Shown: positions 1 through 8,237 of the stretch, one piece after another
Layout: the number at the start of each line of letters is the position of its first letter
How positions within the stretch are numbered: the first letter of the stretch is position 1
From: Margaritispora aquatica
Taxonomy: Eukaryota > Ascomycota > Leotiomycetes > Helotiales > Discinellaceae
DNA: 42,582 nt
Direction of reading: 5' to 3'
Assembly (NCBI GenBank): GCA_007644065.1
Contig: VJWN01000043.1
Coordinates: 1-42,582, forward strand
Made by a program: the position numbers and the translations under genes
Notes under the pieces: generated by a model
Seen by the model: the letters and a program-made list of their open reading frames with translations, nothing else
The model's database searches: none
Told to the model about the DNA's origin: nothing

Positions 1-373
1 CATCATAAAGGTAAATAAACTTAAATAGCTAAAAAATCGCTGGTTATGTGGATCATGGCTCATATACCCTATAGAATATATATGGACTAAGGAACTAACT
101 ATAAAAACAGGTATCAACATAGATACTGTTAAACTATCAAAGTGAAAAACCTCACAAAACGTTAAGGGATTCACTATCTATTCATCTAAACAGATGAATT
201 GATACAGGTATGTTATTTAAACCTACTTCAAAAAAAGCCACAATGGCTAATAAAGTAGTTACAATTACACTTGTACATGTAATTAATTGCGCACCGCTAA
301 CACCGACTTTTCTACCAAAAAATCCGGAAACTATTGATCCTAATAAAGGTAAAGTAATTATAGCTAAATACAT
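1..373 (-). pseudogene. nad5: nad5, 5' part only, cut by contig start and frameshifted (assembly artefact)
   Basis: This is the first 124 codons or so of NADH dehydrogenase subunit 5, starting at ATG 373-371. The contig begins inside the gene, so the 3' part is absent here. An extra A near 145, compared with the same place near 33846, shifts the frame. The intact gene is at 32097-34073 and should be used instead; I infer that this copy is a sequencing error, not a biological pseudogene. Confidence 0.85.
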
Positions 374-643
374 TATTTTATATTCTATTGCAATACTTCC
401 TCTTAATCTATAAAATGCAACTAGAATACCTAAGCCTATTGCTGATTCTGCACCAGCTATTGCTATTATATATATGGCAAATGTTTGCCCTAATATATCA
501 TCAAAGCCAAGTGAACTTATTAATATTAAGAATGTAATAGCTAATAACATTATTTCGATGGAAATAAGCATTAATATTATATTTTTTCTATTTAAGACGA
601 AACCTAAAATTCCGATTATGAAAAGTATTAAGGATAAATTCAT
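373..643 (-). pseudogene. nad4L: nad4L, stop codon lost by one extra T (assembly artefact)
   Basis: The sequence matches the intact nad4L at 34073-34342, but a run of four T instead of three at 376-379 (plus strand) removes the TAA stop, so the frame runs on into nad5 and gives a false fused reading frame. The upstream codons are unchanged. The fusion is almost certainly not real because the second copy has the usual 1-base TAATG overlap. Confidence 0.85.
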
Positions 644-767
644 AGTATATATTTTTTTCAATAATTATATTAAAAAAGGTTTATGATTATTATAACTAGT
701 TTTTTGCCAGTTTTTACCTATGGATGATTTCTCCTGGCGAGATAGAGGGGGGGGGGGTAAGCGAACC

Positions 768-1359
768 TTAGTTTGGGGTCTGGTTTTTAAGCTTTTCTTT
801 ACGTAACTCTTGCAGTTCTTTACTTCTTGCCTTATTTACGGGATCACTATCATATGCCTTTTTGATTGCCTTAGATTCGGGTTTACTTCCGTGTATCTTT
901 TTTTTTTCCTTAACTTCCGGTTTACTATTGTATACCAATTTTTGTTCCTTCCTTTTTCCTTAACTTCTGGTATATGTGTACGCTTACGTTGTCTAGCTTT
1001 AGCAAGTTCACGTGTTTCTTCATCAAACTCATTGTCAGTATAGGTTAAACCTGTGGCAGGATTAATATTTTTCCGATCTCTCCTTACCTTCTGGGGGCTC
1101 CATCAGAATATGTAGAATTACCTGTGGGTGGCTTACCACCACCTCCATTAGGCCCTGATCCACCCGCAGACTTATTAAGAATAAAATCAAGACTAAATTT
1201 TAACATATTAAGTGTTATTGCTAACAGATTAAGAATTTCTAAAGCATTACTGAACTTTATAAATAACTTGTGCACTTCAGGATAATCCTCCGGGAAAGAA
1301 GGGTTTATAGAAGTAACATAAACATGGTATATGAAGATGATATTGTTAGAATAAAACAT
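768..1359 (-). pseudogene. orf197, frameshifted copy (assembly artefact)
   Basis: This is the first copy of the gene described at 34467-35060. Two homopolymer deletions relative to that copy (G5 instead of G6 near 1093, T5 instead of T6 near 954) break the frame after about residue 89 and again further on. The intact copy should be used. Confidence 0.75.
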
Positions 1360-1531
1360 AATACGATATACATCTCACTGTAAACTATAATCTCATAAAA
1401 TCATAGACACAATAATTAAATAACATGTTCGAAACTTTATTAATGAAGAGCGTAAATCACGAGAAAAATTAAAGAATTTTAATAAACTTATTGCTCAGGG
1501 GTTATTATTTAGGTAAAATAATAGTAATACC

Positions 1532-2053
1532 CTAGGAACGAAAAAGCATATCGTTAATATGATGCTTAAACTTTAAATGAACTATAGGAAATAACGCTCT
1601 AATTAACTGGTAAGAAACCAAACCAAGTTGAATATAAAAAAATAGAGATGATTGTGTAGAAGCTATGTTATTACTGTTATGATTATTTAAACTAAGCATC
1701 TGTCTACTATCAATCTTTAAAGCGTTTTTACCCAGTTCAAACGCAAATCCCAGTGTTAATGCTAAAAAAAAGATAAGCATAATTACTAGACCATAAATGC
1801 CATTTACATAGGCACTAACTACGTAAGGATAAACCAAAAGAATTTCTAAGTCAAATAAAAGGAAAAGTAGTGCAAATATAAAGAAAGAAACACTGAACTG
1901 CGTTCTATTTTGACCCAAAAATGAATGAAAACCGCACTCGAAAGCGCTATCTTTCTCTTGATAAGGATTATGTGGAGCAAAAATAAGATTAACGGCTAAT
2001 AAGATTATAGCCAATATAGGTATAAAGAGAAAAAAGAATGATGTACTTGTCAT
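1532..2053 (-). CDS. nad3: NADH dehydrogenase subunit 3 (first copy)
   Basis: Membrane subunit of respiratory complex I in the inner mitochondrial membrane. The product is 173 residues, from ATG at 2053 to TAG at 1532. It carries the family hallmark FECGFHSF followed by the FDLEILLVYP membrane segment and three hydrophobic segments in total. The conserved protein normally ends soon after the LGKNALKIDSRQ stretch; here about 50 more residues follow, including a hydrophobic stretch and the end KHHINDMLFRS. The start codon directly follows the nad2 stop codon with no spacer, so the two are surely co-transcribed. The second copy at 35233-35754 has the same reading frame, so the extension is not an indel artefact of one copy. 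Confidence 0.97.
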   Translation of the reverse strand: MTSTSFFFLFIPILAIILLAVNLIFAPHNPYQEKDSAFECGFHSFLGQNRTQFSVSFFIFALLFLLFDLEILLVYPYVVSAYVNGIYGLVIMLIFFLALTLGFAFELGKNALKIDSRQMLSLNNHNSNNIASTQSSLFFYIQLGLVSYQLIRALFPIVHLKFKHHINDMLFRS

Positions 2054-3742
2054 TTATGAGTTGAATAAAATTAGAGCCAAGATATTGGCCAGACTTAATC
2101 ACTCTTGAGGTAGGAAAATGAATAAAAGAATTATTAATGTTAATACAGATATAGTAATAGTTAAATAACTAGATAATGTAATACTATTAAGCTTAAAAGT
2201 TGATTTGGCTTTTAAAACATTGTTTCTAACTATGTTACCTTGTAAATTAACATGGCTTAGTTCAGGGTTAATCTTGTACTCAGCCTTATCAAAAAACACT
2301 TGTTTTATGATATTTAAGTAATATACTGCACTTATAACACTTGTTAATATGGCAACTAAAGCCAAGAAGATGTAACCCCCATCTATTGCGGCACTTAATA
2401 CCATTTGCTTTGCAAAGAATCCTATTAAAGGTGGAATACCTACAAAAGAAAATATGGTTACACTTAGACTTAAAGCTAAAACAGGATTAATGTAAAAGTA
2501 ACCTTTCAATTGACTTATTAATTGTATGGGTGAATTATTTTTATCTGTTAATTCTTTATACTCATCACTATCATTTATGTAGTAATAAAGTGAATAACCG
2601 ATACTTATAAGAATAATAAAGGCATTTAAGTTACTAATAGAATATTGCATTAAGTAAAATATAAATGCTTGTATGGATTCTATACTATTTATACTCAATG
2701 CTAATAATATAAATCCTACGTGGCTAATGGTACTGTAGGCAAACAACCGTTTTATTCTTTTCTGTGTAAGACCAACTACAGTCCCGATTATCAAAGAAAA
2801 TAAGGAACTAACTAGTAAACTTGTAGTTCAAGTAAATTCAAAATTAAATAAAGAGTTACTAGTATAATGAACTAGTTCTAAAAAGAAAATAAATATGGAT
2901 ATCTTTGCCACTATTGCTACAAAAGTCGTTACAATTGTAGGTATAGCGTCATAAACATCTGGAGATCAGAAATGGAAAGGCGCCGCGCTGACTTTAAATA
3001 AAAATCCTACGCTTAAGATTAATAATGAGAAGTGTATATAATAGGATTTATATCAGTACAGTATATTAGTGCTATCATTGGCTAAATCACTTAAGCTAGT
3101 TATAACATATATTCCGTCAAGATTAGTTGTACCTGAGTTTGCGTATATTAAACTAGTACCTAATAAAATAAAACATGAACTTAAACCACCCAATAAAAAA
3201 TAAGTCAGACCTCCCGAAGTGGCTTTTTCGGAGTTTCTATATAACGTGCTTAATAAATACAACCCGTAGCTCTGTAGCTCTATACTTAAGAATATAGAAA
3301 CCATGTCACTCGTGGATACTAAGAAAGTTGCACCTGTTACAATAAATAACAAAATTAGAGGGTATTCAATAATTTTAAATTGTTCCCCCATTTTATTTTG
3401 AATTTGACTTTTATAGTATAAAAAATTATAAAATATTAATTTACTTAAAGAAGCATATTCAGCCAACCAAACCTTACGTGGGTAAAATGCAGTTAATTGC
3501 AATATAACCGCACTAATTAAGAAAATAAATATGTGAAAAATTTGAGTTGTACTTGTTATATGGAATAAACCTCCATAAAGACCTATACCTGTACCTAGAC
3601 TAGTAATAAATAAAGTGTTTATTGCTAGTAAAGTAGAGTAGAGTAAAGCTATTATAACTACTCTACTATACAAAATGGACTTATCACGCCTTACAGTAAC
3701 CGCATTAGATAATATTAAAAATAAAATTGAAAAGATCATCAT
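2054..3742 (-). CDS. nad2: NADH dehydrogenase subunit 2 (first copy)
   Basis: Large hydrophobic proton-pumping subunit of complex I. The frame from ATG at 3742 (ATG ATG) to TAA at 2054-2056 is 562 residues and uses several TGA codons for Trp, which is why a standard-code reading splits it. Recognisable segments are [22 protein letters not shown] and [21 protein letters not shown], the second being the conserved loop of the ND2/ND4/ND5 family. Near the end the TGA after PQE is Trp and the protein continues for 18 residues to a stop that touches the nad3 start. No intron interrupts it. Confidence 0.96.
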
Positions 3743-4066
3743 TTAATAAGTAAAAGGTTTGCACTTTTAATAAACTTAGTCTAATTTAATGTACCATAAT
3801 ATTTAGGTATAAAAACAAATAGGGTATAATAAACGAAACAAGTTTGTTTTACTTTAAACTAACTTAATTTACAATATATACTATATATTGTATAGTATAT
3901 ATTATCTAGGTAATACATAAATGGAAATTTTATTAATCATTGTATTTACAACGATTAAAATTTAAATATTTTAGTACTCACCACTTAGCTATACAGAATA
4001 ACCATTTTTAAAAATTAAATAAATTAAGCCCAAAGCATGTAAATTTGTCGTTATAACGACATTTAA
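3743..4066. other. nad2-cox2 spacer with AT hairpin
   Basis: 324 bp between the nad2 start and the cox2 stop, very AT-rich and with no gene I can see. It forms the nad2 leader. Around 3873-3903 there is an inverted repeat with 13-bp arms (AATATATACTATA and its complement) around a 5-base loop, a possible RNA-processing or termination hairpin. The same spacer recurs at 37444-37767. Confidence 0.6.
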
Positions 4067-4822
4067 TTACTGTTCCTCTAATCATTGTAAGAACTTTTCT
4101 ATACTTACTGATTCTATAACTATAGGCATAGAACTGTGTAAGATACCACAGATTTCCGAACATTGTCCATAGAATGTTCCTTCTCTGTTGATAAGAACAG
4201 AAACTTGATTTAATCTACCCGGGTAGGCATCACACTTAATCCCCAAGGCAGGACAGGCAAAAGAATGGATAACATCTGCCGCGGTTACAATAAATCTCAC
4301 GTGTGTTAATTCTGGAAGTATAACTCGGTTATCTACTTCTAGCATTCTTAATGCTCCCTCCTCTAAATCTGATTCAGGTACTAAATATGAATCAAATTCT
4401 ATGAATTCATCTTCTGCGTTTAAAAAATCAGGATATTGGTAACTTCAGTATCACTGGTGACCTTCTGCTAATACAGACATGGCAGGATCGCTAACTTCAT
4501 CCATTAAATATAATAACTTGAATGAAGGGAAAGCTATTAAGATTAAGATTAAAGCCGGAGTAATAGTTCAGATTAATTCTATTAATGTTCCGTGATTTAG
4601 GTATTTGTGTGATATGGGTGATTTAAGACTAGAATAATTTCTAACTATAGATATCATTATTCAACCTACACCAAATAAGACTATAACTAAATAGAACATA
4701 ATGTTATCATGTAATTCAACTAATCCTTCCATTTGGGGAGTAGCACTATCCTGAAAATAAAGACCTCAAGGTTTAGGTGTATCACAGTTGTTAAAAAGAC
4801 ATGTGAATAATAAATTTAGCAT
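4067..4822 (-). CDS. cox2: Cytochrome c oxidase subunit 2 (first copy)
   Basis: Subunit 2 of complex IV, which accepts electrons from cytochrome c through the binuclear CuA centre. ATG at 4822, TAA at 4067, 251 residues, a normal length. The N-terminal part contains the two membrane helices; the C-terminal domain faces the intermembrane space and has the CuA ligands in [16 protein letters not shown] (Cys about 221 and 225, His 229, Met 232) and an upstream His near 186 in [15 protein letters not shown] codes Trp several times, including four residues before the end. The gene is intron-free. Confidence 0.97.
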
Positions 4823-5296
4823 GTAAATATTAATTTTTTTTTTCTCTTAAACAGGTCATAAAGCATTTAATAAATATATTATATTTTTTTTATTTCATAT
4901 AGGGCTGTATAAATATATGCCTGTTTTTTAAGAGATACCGTTAAACAGTTGTTGCAGAGGTCCTAAAAGAGGAGTCTCATTACTATATATACGATATTTT
5001 ATACATAATAAACTATATAAAATATATATACACACACTATATTATAAATATATAGAGCATCTATTTAACGAGTCATACGGTTTAAACTAGAAGACTGAAA
5101 TTTATCCTATGAAGTATAGAAATTATTTATACAAAACTAGACTGAATATTATTTAGATATATATATATACTTAATTTAAAGGCTCAGTAGTATTATATTA
5201 GGTATTATAAATTAGATATAAATTATATAAGATACACATAAGACCTTTTTATATGAGGGTTAAATTAGCTTATTTAGGCTTTTTACAAAACACTAT
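4823..5296. other. cox2-trnM spacer, no gene seen
   Basis: 474 bp of AT-rich sequence upstream of cox2. I see no open frame of note. An imperfect inverted repeat pairs CTTAAACAGG near 4847 with CCTGTTTTTTAAG near 4920, three bases longer on one side. It is repeated at 38524-38997. Confidence 0.5.
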
Positions 5297-5369
5297 TACC
5301 AAGAGAGAAAATTGAATTCTCATTATTAATGCATGAAATTAATGTTCTAACCAATTGAACTATCTTGGC
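5297..5369 (-). tRNA. trnM: tRNA-Met (CAT)
   Basis: A complete cloverleaf: acceptor GCCAAGA/TCTTGGT, anticodon stem TTAAT/ATTAA around loop TTCATGC, T-arm GAGAA/TTCTC. It is the last of the eleven-tRNA block after rnl and one of three CAT tRNAs. I cannot tell the initiator from the elongator or a lysidine-modified Ile form by eye. Confidence 0.9.
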
Positions 5370-5379
5370 TTTAAATAAA

Positions 5380-5451
5380 GGTGAATACCCTGAATTGAAC
5401 AGGGAACATACTGTGCCACATACAGTCGTTCTACCATTGAACTACATCCAC
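5380..5451 (-). tRNA. trnH: tRNA-His (GTG)
   Basis: Acceptor GTGGATG pairs with TATTCAC; anticodon stem ACTGT/ACAGT encloses loop ATGTGGC with anticodon GTG. The discriminator base is C, as usual for tRNA-His. Confidence 0.93.
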
Positions 5452-5487
5452 AAAAGAAATAGTATTTAGAATATTATAAAACACTAG

Positions 5488-5560
5488 TTATGTTGGGGTG
5501 ATTCGAACACCCAATGGTAAATACCAAAAATTTATGACTTACCGATTAGTCTACAACATA
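5488..5560 (-). tRNA. trnQ: tRNA-Gln (TTG)
   Basis: Acceptor TATGTTG/CAACATA; T-arm GGGTG/CACCC; anticodon stem TAAAT/ATTTA with a 7-base loop TTTTGGT, so positions 34-36 are TTG. Loss of one T from the five-T run would read TGG (Pro), but a separate tRNA-Pro exists at 13249-13321, the second copy has the same run, and Gln is expected at this place in the block. Confidence 0.85.
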
Positions 5561-5607
5561 TTAAAAATCAGTGAATTTATTATTATAAATTCGGCTAAAT
5601 ATAAATG

Positions 5608-5695
5608 TATAAGGTAAATCCGACTTGAACGGATAAAATTTAAAAATTAAATAGTCCTAAGCTATTCATGTCTACCAATTCCATCACTACCTTAT
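5608..5695 (-). tRNA. trnL: tRNA-Leu (TAG), long variable arm
   Basis: Acceptor ATAAGGT/ACCTTAT, anticodon stem AATAG/CTATT with loop CTTAGGA (anticodon TAG), and a long variable arm as expected for a class II tRNA; 88 nt. Confidence 0.92.
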
Positions 5696-6080
5696 AAAAA
5701 TCCCCTAACTAATCAACAGAAAATCCTGAAAAAATTATATATATTGGACTAATAATACCTATTATGCACCATAGTAAATAGTATATACAGTACCTACGAG
5801 CATGGCATACCTACTAACCCTGATTTCGGATTGTATCTACTATAAATATGTAAATGATGAAAATACGCCCCTATAAGCCATATATACGTAATATATTTAT
5901 ATTTCTAAACATAAATAAAATATACCCTGAATTATATATACCCTAAATATATTTAACATATAGACTTTATTAAACTATATATAGTTTAAGTATAACCATT
6001 AATCATTAACAATTGCATATTTAAAATATATAATATGGGCTGTTTTTACTTAATGTTATTTTATTACAAATAACTATCCT
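5696..6080. other. Spacer between trnL(tag) and trnF, no gene seen
   Basis: 385 bp of AT-rich sequence inside a tRNA block that is otherwise tight. Only short AT inverted repeats are visible, such as AAACTATATATAGTTT near 5971. It is repeated at 39397-39781. Confidence 0.5.
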
Positions 6081-6153
6081 TGCCCGAGATAAGATTTGAA
6101 CTTACAACCTAGGTCGCTTCAAGACCCCGCTCAACCAATTGAGCTTCTCGAGC
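6081..6153 (-). tRNA. trnF: tRNA-Phe (GAA)
   Basis: Acceptor GCTCGAG/CTCGGGC, anticodon stem GGGTC/GACCT with loop TTGAAGC (GAA), discriminator A. Confidence 0.92.
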
Positions 6154-6193
6154 TTAATAAAAGAATGTTTAATACTATGTTAAATATTATAAC

Positions 6194-6265
6194 TGGAGAC
6201 ATCAGGACTCGATCCTGAAATAACGATATGCAAAATCGCAGTTTTACCAATTAAACTATGTCCCC
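6194..6265 (-). tRNA. trnA: tRNA-Ala (TGC)
   Basis: Acceptor GGGGACA/TGTCTCC, anticodon stem GCGAT/ATCGT around loop TTTGCAT, anticodon TGC. Reading GCA (Cys) would need a shifted stem that does not pair, and a proper tRNA-Cys is at 25050-25121. The C run at its 5' end is six bases here and five in the second copy. Confidence 0.92.
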
Positions 6266-6909
6266 CCTTGTGCCCATTAAACCTTAATCGACTGGGCTTA
6301 AATTATTCATAGGCTGTGCACATAATCTAACAAAAAATTGTAGATTTACGCCAACTCTCCACCCCCTAACCTTAAAGATATATTTGTAATGAAGATTATA
6401 CCCTATGATTACTCATCGATAATACAAGGTTACAAATATTACGTTGTATTATCGAGTGTAGGCTTAATGTACTTCGATTTGACGACAGTTTATTAGTTAT
6501 ATTTAATAATTATATAACATACACATATACATAATATGTATAACTATTACCATAGTAATAAAGGCCTTTAAATATCTTAATATTTTGTACCATATTACAT
6601 AAAGTCTGGTCTCAACAACTCCTGTATTATCACCACAAAATAAACGAAGCATACAACTTACATATAAAACAGTTACTATAGTCAACATAATCCAATGTTA
6701 ATATAAGTTAGATTATACAACTATATAAACTATCTTGCTACTCTAAACTCTACTGAAGTAAATATAGATATTTTAACTCAAATGTCACATATTAATAGAA
6801 AAAGCAAGTAAACACCGGCTAAAGAAAGCAAAGTAGCCGTAAACAAAAGCTGAATTATTAGCAGTACCTTTGTGAATACTATATTTAAAAGGGCTATTAG
6901 GTTTTTATT
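6266..6909 (-). other. 644-bp insertion-like spacer between trnA and trnL(taa) with hydrophobic open frames
   Basis: This stretch separates two tRNAs that usually lie close together. On the minus strand, an open frame ending at TAG 6730-6732 and running up to the trnL end encodes about 59 residues, mostly hydrophobic (for example LLFTATLLSLAGVYLLFLL) with a TGA-coded Trp, but has no ATG. A second frame, ATG 6688 to stop 6503, gives a 61-residue hydrophobic peptide in another phase. I recognise neither; they may be remnants of a membrane protein gene or chance frames. The same block is at 39967-40609. Confidence 0.35.
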
Positions 6910-6992
6910 TATCCGAAAGAGGACTTGAACCTCTACGATATTATATCAACGAAGCTTAAGTTCGTCCTGTCTACCAATTCCAGCACTCGGAT
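6910..6992 (-). tRNA. trnL: tRNA-Leu (TAA)
   Basis: Acceptor ATCCGAG/TTCGGAT, anticodon stem ACGAA/TTCGT with loop CTTAAGC (TAA), T-arm GAGG/CCTC, extra variable arm; 83 nt. Confidence 0.93.
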
Positions 6993-7021
6993 GTTAAAAT
7001 AAAAACTCTGCCGTAAATAAT

Positions 7022-7094
7022 TAAGGCCAGAGTGATTTGAACACTCATCTCAGCTGTCATGAGCAGCTTGCTTTACCAATTAAGCTATAACCTT
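7022..7094 (-). tRNA. trnM: tRNA-Met (CAT)
   Basis: Acceptor AAGGTTA/TGGCCTT, anticodon stem AGCTG/CAGCT with loop CTCATGA (CAT), T-arm GAGTG/CACTC. It is 3 nt from the next tRNA-Met; the pair M-M is typical of this block. Confidence 0.9.
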
Positions 7095-7097
7095 TAA

Positions 7098-7168
7098 GTG
7101 CGGACAAAGGACTTGCACCTCTATATATTGGACATGAGCCAAGTATGTTACTATTACATCAATCCGCA
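7098..7168 (-). tRNA. trnM: tRNA-Met (CAT)
   Basis: Acceptor TGCGGAT/GTCCGCA; loop CTCATGT gives CAT; the anticodon stem is TTGG/CCAA with a mismatched outer pair; T-loop TGCAAGT. One of three CAT tRNAs. Confidence 0.87.
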
Positions 7169-7253
7169 TTTAATATAAGCTTTGATAGATAGTTTATTAA
7201 AATAGTCTACAAAACTATATGGCTAATGAGTAGTTTATATTATAAATATATCC

Positions 7254-7326
7254 TAGCCCCAGAGGGGATCGAACCCTCGTATATAATGATGAAAACATTA
7301 TGTCTTAACCACTTGACGATAGGGCC
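7254..7326 (-). tRNA. trnE: tRNA-Glu (TTC)
   Basis: Acceptor GGCCCTA/TGGGGCT with wobble pairs, anticodon stem TAATG/CATTA with loop TTTTCAT (TTC), T-arm GAGGG/CCCTC. Confidence 0.93.
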
Positions 7327-7357
7327 ATGGTAAGAAGCAATCTAATCTAAAAATAAA

Positions 7358-7430
7358 TAGTCCAGTGCAAGTATCGCACTTGCTTCAGCTGGTTACAAAA
7401 CAGCCACATTACTTTTATGCTAACCAGACT
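7358..7430 (-). tRNA. trnT: tRNA-Thr (TGT)
   Basis: Acceptor AGTCTGG/CTGGACT, T-arm GCAAG/CTTGC, anticodon stem GCTGT/CCAGC with a T-C mismatch next to the loop TTTGTAA (TGT). It lies directly after the 3' end of rnl, the normal place for trnT in this gene block, and is the only Thr tRNA. Confidence 0.85.
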
Positions 7431-8237
7431 TAGTTAGCCTTGGCCTACATGCTAAGAGTATAATACGGTTAGCCTAGGTGAATTTAAATTGTAAACCCTA
7501 AAGACTTTATTACTATTAACCAACCATCGCTTATAATATTGCGATGGGGATGTAATTAGATAAGAGCAGTAAATTAAATATATATCTCTCTGCATCTTAC
7601 CCATAATAACTACTATCTCTGTATTTCAGTGGGGTCCTTAGACACCCCATGGCTAAGCCTTTTGGCGATATTTAATAGATTTAGTTTAATATTAAATTAG
7701 TACTTTATACCTAAAAAAATTTGAATTCTTTCAGCTAAAGCCTAGCATTAATTGGTGATGAATTAATCGTAGTGTTCAACTACGTATATTTAAGAATATC
7801 TTAAAGTAAGTTTCGTGCCTAGATGCATTCAGCACTTATCTTTAACTAACATAGCGTTCCTGCCGTGCCTATGCTATAAATTTACTTAAGTGTAAGTAAC
7901 ATCCCAGTAAAATAGCCTATGTTTATGTATCCTAATCATAGTCTACATAATATAAGCTAATACTTAAATCAATATTGGGCACATAAACAACAGGTAAACC
8001 AGAGGTTAATATACCCAGCTCCTTTCGTACGAGGGGGATATCCTTATTTTATTCTAATTTCCTCTAGAAGATAGAAACCATACTGTCTCACGACGTATTT
8101 AACCCAGCTCGTGTAACTTATTAATCGACGAACAGTCGAACCCTTCATGATTCCTGCATTCATGTGGATAAGTTAAGCCGACATCGAGGTGCCAAACTGC
8201 GCACTCAATTTGTACTCTCTGGCGCAATTAGCCTGTT

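Noticed and set aside
182..661. A 159-residue nad4L-nad5 fusion protein
   Set aside because: It arises from one extra T in the first copy; the second copy has the stop and the overlapping ATG.
5488..5560. tRNA-Pro instead of tRNA-Gln
   Set aside because: Loop TTTTGGT contains TGG, but in the 7-base loop the anticodon positions are TTG; tRNA-Pro is at 13249-13321 and Gln is otherwise missing.
6750..6900. A plus-strand LSU rRNA fragment (AGTACCTTTGTGAATAC resembles a 23S motif)
   Set aside because: The match is about ten bases, flanking 23S motifs are absent, and the minus strand reads as a hydrophobic frame.
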